A stretch of DNA of 57,461 nt from Clostridium sp. CAG:221. Its GTDB lineage: Bacteria; Bacillota; Clostridia; Clostridiales; Clostridiaceae. The DNA lies in NCBI GenBank assembly GCA_000435835.1, contig FR883390.1:1-57461 (forward strand), given 5' to 3'. A program made the position numbers and the translations under genes. Below are positions 35,207-43,047 of the stretch, piece by piece (position 1 is the stretch's first letter; each line of letters begins with the position of its first letter). The notes under the pieces are model-generated. The model was not told where the DNA came from, did not search any database, and worked only from the letters and a program-made list of their open reading frames with translations.

Positions 35207-36482
35207 CAGCCCACCTCACTTTTATGGAATTTCTGTGAGCCATAAGTCCCTCTTCTGCAGCAATGGACATTATTTTTTCTCCATCCCTTTCTAGTGCTGC
35301 TTTTGAATAATAAATATATGATGATTTCTTAACAAAATCATCAACAGAAAGAGGTGATGAAAATTTTGCAGTTCCACCTGTTGGAAGAACATGATTAGTA
35401 CCAGCAAAATAATCTCCCACTGGTTCTGGAGTGTACTCTCCTAGAAATATAGATGCTGCATTTTTAATAGATTCTAAATATTCCATGGAATTTGTAACCA
35501 TAAGCTCTAAATGCTCAGGCGCTATTTCATTAGCTATATTTATTGCATTTTCTATGGAAGTGCACACTATAGCTTTACCATAATTCTTTAAAGATTTTGC
35601 AATAATATCTTTTTTATTTAAATCCTTCATTTGAATAGAAATTTCTTCAATAACTTCCTTAGCTAATTTTAATGATGTGGTTAATAATATGGATGATGCT
35701 CTTTCATCATGTTCCGCTTGAGACATTAAGTCTGCAGCAATAAACTTGGTATTAGCCTTTTCATCAGCAATTATTAATATTTCACTTGGTCCTGCTATCA
35801 TATCTATATCAACTGCACCAAAAACCATTCTCTTTGCTTCTGCTACATAGGCATTTCCAGGGCCTACAATTTTTAAAACCCTCGGAATGGATTCTGTTCC
35901 ATAAGCTAATGCTCCTATAGCTTGTGCACCACCTATTTTAAATATCTTATCTACACCAGCAATTTTAGCTGCTGCTAAAATATTTTTGTTTATCTTGCCA
36001 TCACTTTTAGGCGGAGTAACTATAATTATATTTTTAACGCCAGCTACTTTTGCTGGTACTACATTCATCAATACAGAAGAAGGATATGCTGCCTTACCTC
36101 CAGGTACATAAACACCAACACTTTCAAGTGGAATTATCCGCTGACCCATATATACGCCTAAATCCTTGCTATATAAATACCCTCTATTTTTTTGTAACAT
36201 ATGATATGACTCTATATTTTCCTTACTTTCTTTAAGCGCACATATGACTTTTTCATCGACTTCACTATAAGCTTCTTCAATTTCCTCCTCTGAAACTAAA
36301 AACTCTTTTATATCTACACCATCAAATTTTTTAGAATATTCTCTTAAAGCTTTATCACCATTTATTCTCACATTACTTATTATTTCTTTTACTTTTTCCG
36401 TTATATCATTTTCATCATATCTTCTTTCTTCTATTAATTTTTTTACTGCTAAAACATCATTTTCAAAAATTATATTAAACAT
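35190..36482 (-). CDS. hisD: histidinol dehydrogenase HisD
   Basis: 430 residues, normal length. Recognisable are VGVYVPGGKAAYPSSVLMN, GGAQAIGALAYGT, VGPGNAYVAEAKR, IDMIAGPSEILIIAD, SQAEHDERASSILLT and PEPVGDYFAGTNHVLPTGG, with the zinc ligands in the last segments. It catalyses the final two oxidations to histidine. Confidence 0.97.
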   Translation of the reverse strand: MFNIIFENDVLAVKKLIEERRYDENDITEKVKEIISNVRINGDKALREYSKKFDGVDIKEFLVSEEEIEEAYSEVDEKVICALKESKENIESYHMLQKNRGYLYSKDLGVYMGQRIIPLESVGVYVPGGKAAYPSSVLMNVVPAKVAGVKNIIIVTPPKSDGKINKNILAAAKIAGVDKIFKIGGAQAIGALAYGTESIPRVLKIVGPGNAYVAEAKRMVFGAVDIDMIAGPSEILIIADEKANTKFIAADLMSQAEHDERASSILLTTSLKLAKEVIEEISIQMKDLNKKDIIAKSLKNYGKAIVCTSIENAINIANEIAPEHLELMVTNSMEYLESIKNAASIFLGEYTPEPVGDYFAGTNHVLPTGGTAKFSSPLSVDDFVKKSSYIYYSKAALERDGEKIMSIAAEEGLMAHRNSIKVRWADEGDK

Positions 36483-36494
36483 AAGTTTTCTCCT

Positions 36495-37118
36495 TTAAAT
36501 TACTGCTTTAATTCTATCTAAAAAAACATTTATTTCTTTTCTTTTTAACTTATAACTAGTTTTATTTACTATAATACGTGCACTTATATCACATATTTCA
36601 TCTAAAACTATTAATCCATTTTCCTTGAGAGTTGTCCCCGTCTCCATAATATCTACAATACCTTGACAAATTCCAAGCAAAGGTCCTAATTCCACAGATC
36701 CTTCAATCTTAATTATTTCCACATCCATACCTCTAGATTTAAAATAATCTTTTGCTACTTTAGGATACTTGCTACCAATTTTTACATGTCCAACGGTATT
36801 AAATAAATTTACATTAGGTAATGCAGCCACAATAAATTTACATTGTCCTATAGCTAAATCAAGAACCTCATAATAATTTGGCTCAGCTTCTAAAAGTGTA
36901 TCCTTCCCTACTATGGCAATATCTGCTGCCCCATGCTCAACATAAGTTATTGTATCTTTTGCCTTTACTAAAAAATATCTAATATCTTCTTTAGAATCAT
37001 TAAATATCAATTTTCTTCCTTTATTCTTTAGTTCCTCAATGCCAAAACCAGCCTTTTCCATTAACATAACAGCATTTTCTTCTAACCTTCCTTTAGTAAG
37101 TGCAATACTTATAGCCAT
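36495..37118 (-). CDS. hisG: ATP phosphoribosyltransferase, short form HisG
   Basis: 207 residues, the short form that lacks the C-terminal regulatory domain and needs HisZ. Motifs ALTKGRLEENAVML, VEHGAADIAIVGKD and the PRPP loop DIMETGTTLKENGL. First committed step. It follows hisZ by 10 bp, as expected for the HisG-HisZ complex. Confidence 0.97.
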   Translation of the reverse strand: MAISIALTKGRLEENAVMLMEKAGFGIEELKNKGRKLIFNDSKEDIRYFLVKAKDTITYVEHGAADIAIVGKDTLLEAEPNYYEVLDLAIGQCKFIVAALPNVNLFNTVGHVKIGSKYPKVAKDYFKSRGMDVEIIKIEGSVELGPLLGICQGIVDIMETGTTLKENGLIVLDEICDISARIIVNKTSYKLKRKEINVFLDRIKAVI

Positions 37119-37128
37119 ATTTCTTCTC

Positions 37129-38232
37129 CTAATCTTTATATTTAAATTTAATTTCTTTACCTTTTTGAGTACTTAAAATTGCTTTTCTTACAGCTTCAAT
37201 TTCATTATCCTGTTCCAATATAATTTCTTTTATCTCATCTTGATTTTCTTCAGTGATATTATCTAAAAGCAATTCAACTCCAATGGAAAATCCTACAGCA
37301 GGCATATCTCTGCCAAATGATTTAATGAGCCTATCATATCGTCCGCCTCTTAAAACATTTCTACCTACTCCTTCAATATATCCTCTAAAAATAATGCCTG
37401 TATAATAATCTAATCTTGGCACCATAGCCATATCTATTGAAATATACTGTTCATATCCAAGTTGTTTTAACCCTAAATATATATTTTCTAAATAAGTAAT
37501 ACTTGCTAATATATTTTTATTTTTAGTAAGAGATTTAGCCTTAATTATGACATCCTCTTCACCAAATAAATTAGGAAAATCAATTAATAGTTCTTTTTCG
37601 CTTTCATTTATATTTAATGATTTAACATATTCACTTAAAGAAATTAAGCTTTTCTTTTCAATTAAATCAGCAATATATTCTTGCTGATTTTCAGTTATCC
37701 CCATTTCATTCATGGCAGTTTTTAATATATTTACATAACCAATATCTAATTTAAAACTCTTATTAGTTACATTTTTTAATGTTTCTATGGCAGTTGTGAT
37801 TATTTCTAAATCACCTAACCTATCCTTTACTCCAATAAGTTCTACTCCACAATCTAAATATTCATTTCTTCCTCCAAGAAAGCTTTCATGAACCCTAAAA
37901 ATGCTGGAACAATAAGAAAGCTTCAGTGGTGTATCTAAATCTTTTAACTTTGTTGCAACCATTCTTGCTACTGGTACAGTCATATCTGGCCTTAAAACCA
38001 ATATATGGCCTCTATTATCAAAAAATTTATACATTTCTTCTTCTTTTAGTGTTTTTGTTTTACTGTTAAAATTATCAAAATACTCAATGGTGGGGGTTGA
38101 TACCTCTCTATATCCCCATAAGCTAAAAATATTTTTAATTTTCTCAATAATTTTATTTCTTTTAAAACATTCTTCTATGGTGTAATCTCTTGTACCTTCT
38201 GGTATTACTTTTTTTATTTTACCCACCTCCAC
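37129..38232 (-). CDS. hisZ: ATP phosphoribosyltransferase regulatory subunit HisZ
   Basis: About 362-367 residues, a class II HisRS-like protein without the anticodon-binding domain: IPEGTRDYTIEECFKRN, LRPDMTVPVARMVATKL, RVHESFLGGRNEYLDCGVE and GRYDRLIKSFG. It activates short HisG and senses histidine. Start oddity: GTG at 38232 has no ribosome binding site, while a strong GGAGGTGG (38223-38230) lies inside the first codons. The codon best placed after it is ATA at 38217, so initiation may be at a rare ATA, or weakly at GTG. Confidence 0.92.
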   Translation of the reverse strand: MEVGKIKKVIPEGTRDYTIEECFKRNKIIEKIKNIFSLWGYREVSTPTIEYFDNFNSKTKTLKEEEMYKFFDNRGHILVLRPDMTVPVARMVATKLKDLDTPLKLSYCSSIFRVHESFLGGRNEYLDCGVELIGVKDRLGDLEIITTAIETLKNVTNKSFKLDIGYVNILKTAMNEMGITENQQEYIADLIEKKSLISLSEYVKSLNINESEKELLIDFPNLFGEEDVIIKAKSLTKNKNILASITYLENIYLGLKQLGYEQYISIDMAMVPRLDYYTGIIFRGYIEGVGRNVLRGGRYDRLIKSFGRDMPAVGFSIGVELLLDNITEENQDEIKEIILEQDNEIEAVRKAILSTQKGKEIKFKYKD

Positions 38233-38235
38233 TTC

Positions 38236-38259
38236 AATACTTTAACTCGCTAAAGTATT
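38236..38259. promoter_or_regulatory. palindromic operator candidate of the his operon
   Basis: AATACTTTA (38236-38244) and TAAAGTATT (38251-38259) form a perfect 9-bp inverted repeat with a 6-bp spacer. It starts 7 bp downstream of the -10 and so covers the transcription start. A TrpR-like YerC/HisR protein is a known type of histidine regulator in Firmicutes and a candidate; that link is inference. There is no T-box. Confidence 0.7.
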
Positions 38260-38266
38260 CATTGAA

Positions 38267-38296
38267 ATAATACCACTTTTTACCAAAAGTTGTCAA
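38267..38296 (-). promoter_or_regulatory. promoter of the histidine operon
   Basis: Minus strand TTGACA (38291-38296), 18-bp spacer, TATTAT (38267-38272). Confidence 0.82.
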
Positions 38297-38369
38297 GGGT
38301 TTTATGTAATTATTGACATATAAATTAAATATCGGTAAAATTAAAAAGGTTAGTATATATTAACTTAAA

Positions 38370-38386
38370 GTTTACTCTTAGTAAAC
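38370..38386. promoter_or_regulatory. inverted repeat before the decayed gene pair
   Basis: GTTTACT/AGTAAAC around CTT, 7-bp perfect arms, 28 bp before the remnant start codon; operator or leader hairpin of a former operon. Confidence 0.4.
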
Positions 38387-38413
38387 ATTGTATTTTACAT
38401 TTTAGGAGGTTTT

Positions 38414-38562
38414 ATGAATAAAGCTTTTTTACTAGTGAAATATTTATCAATTGGATGGACGAATCTACAGAAGTTGCAAGAGGTGTTGTTGATAAAATAA
38501 AAGCTTTTGCAAATGGAATTTATGATAATATATCAGTAAAATTCAAACCGGAGGGAATGTAA
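38414..38562 (+). pseudogene. gene remnant upstream of broken speE
   Basis: A good start (TAGGAGG, 4 bp, ATGAATAAAGC) is followed after a six-T run by an open frame in a different phase that runs to the TAA at 38560, translating as TSEIFINWMDESTEVARG and onward to KFKPEGM. One extra base in the T-run would join both. The C-terminal part also contains the ribosome binding site of speE, so the two were co-translated. I cannot name the gene: either a short frameshifted ORF or the two ends of a longer gene with the middle deleted. Context suggests polyamine metabolism. Confidence 0.5.
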
Positions 38563-38563
38563 T

Positions 38564-39202
38564 ATGAGCAATATGGAACTATGGTACACTGAAAATCAAA
38601 CTAATAATGTTAATTTTTCAATGAAAGTAAAAAGTCATCTTTATTCAAAACAAAGCGACTTTCAAAAAATAGATATAATCGACACTTACGAATTTGGTAA
38701 GGTTTTAGTAATAGATAATTGGACAATGGTAACTGATGAAAGAGTTAGTTTATTCTTTGAAGATGGTATTAAATTCGTTAAAGGTAAAGAAAATCTTTAT
38801 GATTTAATCATTATAGATTCTACAGATCCTATTGGACCAGGTGAAGGACTATTTACTATGGACTTCTACACTGATTGCTTTAATGCTTTAACAGAAAAAG
38901 GCATCCTTATCAATCAATGTGAAAGTCCTTATTATCCTTTAAATTCAAAAGAAATGAAGCGTTCATTTAATAAATTAAATTCCTTATTCCCTATATGTGA
39001 AGCATATCAATATCATATACCAACATATCCTTCAGGCCATTGGATGTTCTGTTTTGCTTCAAAAACATTTCATCCAATTAAAGATTTAGATGCAGCATAC
39101 TGGAATTCATTAGGACTAGAAACTAAATATTATAATACAGATTTACATGTAGGCTGCTTTGCTTTGCCAAATTACGTAAAGGCACAACTTATTGAAGAAT
39201 AA
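38564..39202 (+). pseudogene. speE: spermidine synthase with internal deletion
   Basis: 212 residues against the usual ~280. The N-terminus (ELWYTENQT ... YEFGKVLVIDNWTMVTDE) and the C-terminal half (EDGIKFVKG, IIDSTDPIGPGEGLF, NQCESPYY, PTYPSGHWMF) match SpeE closely. Between residues 60 and 63 (DNA about 38740-38755) some 70 residues are missing in frame. They normally hold the GGGDGG motif that binds decarboxylated SAM. The frame stays open, but the protein cannot bind its aminopropyl donor in the known way. A recent in-frame deletion is the simplest reading. A truncated gene lies directly upstream. Confidence 0.88.
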
Positions 39203-39206
39203 TATA

Positions 39207-39247
39207 AAAAAGCATAAATTGTTGATTTTCAACAGCTTATGCTTTTT
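39207..39247. terminator. bidirectional terminator, speE remnant and YibE/F gene
   Basis: AAAAAGCATAA/TTATGCTTTTT outer stem with an inner GTTG/CAAC stem, between convergent genes. Confidence 0.85.
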
Positions 39248-39262
39248 AATTAACTAAATGTC

Positions 39263-40408
39263 TTATGACTCCTTTTTCCTACATAAATAGCTTCCTACAG
39301 CAGCAGTTATTGGCACTGACAACACTATTCCAATACTACCAGCTAAACCTTGAATTATCTCTATTGCTAGCACTTCAAGATTTATAAATTTATTATAAGG
39401 CATGTTAGCAGTAAAAATTAATATCAAAGTAGTGATAGATCCTCCTGCAAAAGCTAGAATTAAGGTATTAGTCATTGTTCCTATAATATCCTTTCCTATA
39501 TTCATGGAACTTTTAAATAAATCTATTTGTTTGATATTTTTATTTACTTCATATATTTCAAATAAAGATGATGATATGGACATTGCTACATCCATTACCG
39601 CGCCTAGTGATGCAATTAATATTCCTGCAAACATTATTCCCTTAACCTTAAGATTTGTCCCTTCTGCTATATATATAAGACTTTCAGTATCGTTCATTGT
39701 CATCCCTGAACTATGAGTTAACTCACCAAAGATATAAGCAATGATTCCTGAAATTACAACTCCCGAGATAGTTCCTATAATAGCTGTAACTGTCTTCTTA
39801 TTAATACCTGAAACTAAAGACAAGGTCACTATGATACTTAATGTTGCAGATACAACAGCAGCCAACATAGGCTCTACTCCTCTAAACATTAATGGCAACA
39901 TTAAAAAAATCACTGTCACAAGGGTGAACATAAGAGAAACTAATGATTTAATTCCTTTTACTCCTCCAATTATAATTACCACTATGATAAAAATACCTGC
40001 TAAAACATATATCATACTACTTCTATCATATCCATATACATCCCAAATCATATTTCCATTATTTTGTTTGTAAAGAATCAATACAACTTTTGTTCCTTCT
40101 TCAACTTTATAGTTATAAAGCCTACTTATGTTATTTTTTATTTCATATGTATTATCTTTATATTGACCTTCTGTTACCTTAGCAATTACTTTTTGATAAC
40201 CTATTTCTACACCATCTAAAATAGGATCTTTATTTAAATCTTCTTCAATTATTTCAGTAATTACTCCATTATAAAATTCTGCTCCCTTACCATATCTGTC
40301 CTCTATAAATCCATCTGGAAATATACTTTTTGAAACCATAATAATTGCTATACTTATGATTAATACTGAAACTATGGCAAAAATGTTCCTCTTCATTTCT
40401 TTTTTCAT
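39263..40408 (-). CDS. YibE/F-family membrane protein
   Basis: 381 residues. An N-terminal helix (about 8-27) precedes an extracytoplasmic beta domain of ~90 residues (VITEIIEEDLN ... VEEGTKVVLIL). Then come about seven membrane helices, with the family segments LLPLMFRGVEPMLAAV, GTISGVVISGIIAY and GAVMDVAMSISSSLFEI. YibE/F proteins are of unknown transport or signalling function. It stands alone, with its own promoter (TTGAAT, 17 bp, TAAAAT on the minus strand at about 40465-40495). Confidence 0.85.
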   Translation of the reverse strand: MKKEMKRNIFAIVSVLIISIAIIMVSKSIFPDGFIEDRYGKGAEFYNGVITEIIEEDLNKDPILDGVEIGYQKVIAKVTEGQYKDNTYEIKNNISRLYNYKVEEGTKVVLILYKQNNGNMIWDVYGYDRSSMIYVLAGIFIIVVIIIGGVKGIKSLVSLMFTLVTVIFLMLPLMFRGVEPMLAAVVSATLSIIVTLSLVSGINKKTVTAIIGTISGVVISGIIAYIFGELTHSSGMTMNDTESLIYIAEGTNLKVKGIMFAGILIASLGAVMDVAMSISSSLFEIYEVNKNIKQIDLFKSSMNIGKDIIGTMTNTLILAFAGGSITTLILIFTANMPYNKFINLEVLAIEIIQGLAGSIGIVLSVPITAAVGSYLCRKKES

Positions 40409-40514
40409 ATTTATCCTCCGTGTCTCACCTTTTAATGTATAAGTTAGTCATTTTTACCATGTAATTTTATCATTTAGTTTTAATACATTCAAGTTGTATT
40501 GTTCGTAATACACC

Positions 40515-40608
40515 AAAAAAAAAGAAGGTAAATATTTAATTTTATTTCGCCTTCTAAATGTAATAAATGAAATTATTGCTCTATTTTTTTCATAACCATT
40601 CTCCTTTA
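40515..40608 (-). other. possible mini-transcript: 8-codon ORF followed by a terminator
   Basis: On the minus strand AAAGGAG (40602-40608) precedes ATGGTTATG and an 8-codon ORF MVMKKIEQ ending at 40573. After 17 bases comes a hairpin AGAAGG/CCTTCT with an inner AAATA/TATTT pairing and a run of eight or more T (40515-40523). It looks like a leader peptide or small RNA unit upstream of the YibE/F gene's own promoter. No strong promoter is visible, so this is tentative. Confidence 0.35.
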
Positions 40609-40683
40609 AAGATTTTTTTAAATATCTATACCTTTAGTGGAGTTTTATAGTATAATTTATAATTATAAATGTGAGGTGATACT

Positions 40684-40884
40684 TTGAAAAAAAGATTATA
40701 TAAAATAACTGCTGAAAAGAAAGTTGCTGGAGTATGTGCTGGCTTTGCAGAATTTTTAAATCTTGATGTAACCTTAGTAAGGGTAATAGCATTATTTTTA
40801 ATACTTGCATCATTTTCTACAATGCTAATTTTTTATTTTATCTGTGCTATAATCATGCCAGATAAAAATGATATATATCAGTAA
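40684..40884 (+). CDS. PspC-domain membrane protein
   Basis: 66 residues, almost entirely one PspC domain: KRLYKITAEKKVAGVCAGFAEFLNLDVTLVRV, then a hydrophobic helix (about 34-57) and a short charged tail. PspC domains act in envelope-stress sensing with PspA/LiaF systems; this minimal form has no partner next to it. The start is TTG with GAGGTG 6 bp upstream, and TATAAT at 40651-40656 is the probable -10. A terminator follows directly. Confidence 0.88.
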   Translation: MKKRLYKITAEKKVAGVCAGFAEFLNLDVTLVRVIALFLILASFSTMLIFYFICAIIMPDKNDIYQ

Positions 40885-40895
40885 CATTTATTTTT

Positions 40896-40923
40896 AAGAA
40901 GGAGCTTGTTTAGGCTCCTTCTT
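40896..40923. terminator. bidirectional terminator, PspC gene and oxidoreductase
   Basis: AAGAAGGAGC/GCTCCTTCTT, 10-bp perfect stem with an 8-nt loop, T-rich on both flanks. Confidence 0.85.
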
Positions 40924-40929
40924 ACTTTA

Positions 40930-42146
40930 TTAATTAAATCTATCTACTCTAAAAAGTTCTAAATCCTCATTATAATTTCCACAATATAATTCACTTAACA
41001 TTACTCCACCTAAAATAGCAAATAAAATTCCATTAGCCCCATACCCTAAACAATACCAAAGCTGTGGTTTTTCTGGATCCTTCCCCAAAAACCCCAAGTT
41101 ATCATTTGTTGATGCAAATGCACCACAATATTTATATTGTGCTTCTATATTTTCTATGAAAGGAAACATTTTCTTTAATCTTTGTTCTAGTATTGCATAT
41201 TTTTCTTTCCCATTATCCTCATTATTAATATCAGGTATAAAGTTTACATCTTCTCCACCAGCTATAATCCTATTATCTTTTGTTGTCCTATAATAGTTGT
41301 AAGGATCTTTATTATCTCTTATTAAAACCTTATTGCTCCATCCCTCAAAAGACTTTACAGGCTTAGTTACAATATTAAATGTGGTACTCTTGGTACCAAA
41401 GGTCCTATTGGTAAATAATTTTGTGTTATATCCTGTTGCTACTATAGCTATTTTCCCTGTAACCACATAGCCATATTTTGTAATTGCTTTCACTTCATCA
41501 TCTTCATACTTTAATTGTACTACTTCTGTATTTTCAAAAATCCTACTACCATTTTCCTCTGATATAGTTAATAATTCCATAGTAAACTTATATGGATCTA
41601 TTTCTGCTCCTCCATTTATTGAGTATACTCCTGCCTTTAAATCAAAGGAAAATGGATTAGTTTTCTCATCAATAAATTTAACATCTATTCCGTTTTCTTT
41701 TCTTATTGCATATTCATTCTTAATTTCTTCATACTCTAATTTTTTACCTGTATATAATAATGTATCTCTTACTTCATAATCACATTCATTACCATACTCA
41801 TTTATAATATTATCTATTTCTTTTAAAGCCTTTAAGCCAAGCTTATATGCTCTTATTATATCTTTACCTTTTGAATATTGCTTTAGTTCACTATAGTTTC
41901 CATCTAATTCATATTGTAATAAAGCTGTAGTAATTCCTGTACTTCCATGTGCAACCCTTTCTTTTTCACCACCACATTACTTATATCTTTCTTACTAAAG
42001 TAATATGATAAAATATCTCCAGTGACTCCACCACCTATGATAATTACTTCAGTATCTATATCTTCAGTTAAATACTTATATTGTCTAGTGACTTTATTTA
42101 ACCTATTAAAAAAAGGTTCTCCCTTCACATATTGTATATTTTCCAT
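40930..42146 (-). pseudogene. FAD-dependent (DAO/DadA-type) oxidoreductase, frameshifted
   Basis: The full product would be ~405 residues. The N-terminal 60 read TEVIIIGGGVTGDILSYYF, the Rossmann FAD site. After NVVV the frame is lost: the expected continuation ERVAHGSTGITTALLQYELDGN is found one frame over and then runs unbroken to the stop at 40930. A single missing base in the plus-strand run CCCTTTCTTTTTC (about 41957-41967) explains it. The C-terminal part holds AIVATGYNTK and GYGANGILFA. Possible outcomes are an inactive gene, slippage rescue, or a sequencing error. Substrate unknown (a D-amino acid or glycine-type amine). Confidence 0.82.
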
Positions 42147-42273
42147 AAAAGCTCCACCTTTCCCTAAAACTAAATTTATTTTTTCCTAAAGAATTTTTAA
42201 TATGCAATTTTACGTATATATTATTTAAGCAATGTAAAAAATATATTTATAATTTATTGAAAGAAGATATATT

Positions 42274-42384
42274 ATATTTATTCCTACTAGAGTCATATTT
42301 GAAAAAGACTCATTAAATTATGATTTAGGTAAAAATTTATATGATTACTTTTCATCTAAGTTGGATAGGAATATATTTATGTAT
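42274..42384 (+). pseudogene. splB: 5' relic of spore photoproduct lyase
   Basis: About 35 codons read IFIPTRVIFEKDSLNYDLG and then KNLYDYFSSK, which resembles the first residues of spore photoproduct lyase. The expected ATG is ATA here, and a weak AGAAG lies upstream. The sequence then runs into the 3' end of the PAP2 gene; the radical-SAM core (CxxxCxxC) is absent. Only recognised by memory of the family N-terminus, so moderate confidence. Confidence 0.5.
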
Positions 42385-42401
42385 GCCTTAATTATTCCTA
42401 T

Positions 42402-42923
42402 TCATTTAAATATCATCACTACTATTGTTCCTGAAAAAACTCCCAATATTATTCCACCTATAACATCAGATAAATAATGAACTCGTAAATATAATCTTGA
42501 AAAAGATATTAAAATAGCTATAACTACTATTAAATATGTAAGCCTCATATCAGTTCTTATAAATACAGTAGCTGCTGCAAAAGAAGATGCTGTATGACCT
42601 GAAGGAAATGAATATGTTCCAGGCTGAGAAATCATTAATTTTATTATGTTATTTTTAATGAAAGGTCTCTTTCGCTTTACTATGTGCTTAATTATTCCTT
42701 CTCCTAATATAGAAGCTAATGCTATAGCCAATAATACCATAATAGCTTCCTTAGTATATTTGGTTCTGCTAAATAAGAAAAAAGAAATTATAATCCATAT
42801 AATACCTAGTTCACCACTTAAAGTAACTGCTATCATTAGCTTATCAATAAATCTATTCTTATTGTAGATAAATCCTATGATTTTCTCACCAAAAGCATCT
42901 ATTTTATTAATTAAATCTTTCAT
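42402..42923 (-). CDS. PAP2-family membrane phosphatase
   Basis: 173 residues with about five helices and all three acid-phosphatase motifs: KHIVKRKRP (KX6RP), PSGH and SRLYLRVHYLSD (SRX5HX3D). Such enzymes dephosphorylate undecaprenyl pyrophosphate or phosphatidic acid on the outer face of the membrane. The catalytic His of SR...H and the Asp are in place. Small size fits the BcrC/YodM type; the exact substrate is open. Confidence 0.9.
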   Translation of the reverse strand: MKDLINKIDAFGEKIIGFIYNKNRFIDKLMIAVTLSGELGIIWIIISFFLFSRTKYTKEAIMVLLAIALASILGEGIIKHIVKRKRPFIKNNIIKLMISQPGTYSFPSGHTASSFAAATVFIRTDMRLTYLIVVIAILISFSRLYLRVHYLSDVIGGIILGVFSGTIVVMIFK

Positions 42924-43000
42924 TTATACTCTCCTAATAAATATATATATATATTTATTTTTGCCAAATTTACTTAGAGTATAATATAAATATAAACTAA

Positions 43001-43031
43001 ATAGAAAAGTTGAAAAATTCAACTTTTCTAT
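43001..43031 (-). terminator. terminator of the repeat-protein gene
   Basis: ATAGAAAAGTTGAA and its perfect complement (14 bp, AAA loop), 17 bp after the stop codon. Confidence 0.85.
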
Positions 43032-43047
43032 TGAGAAGAGTATATGA

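Noticed and set aside
38236..38259. T-box leader for the histidine operon
   Set aside because: No T-box bulge sequence, specifier stem or terminator is found between the promoter and hisZ; only the short palindrome is there.
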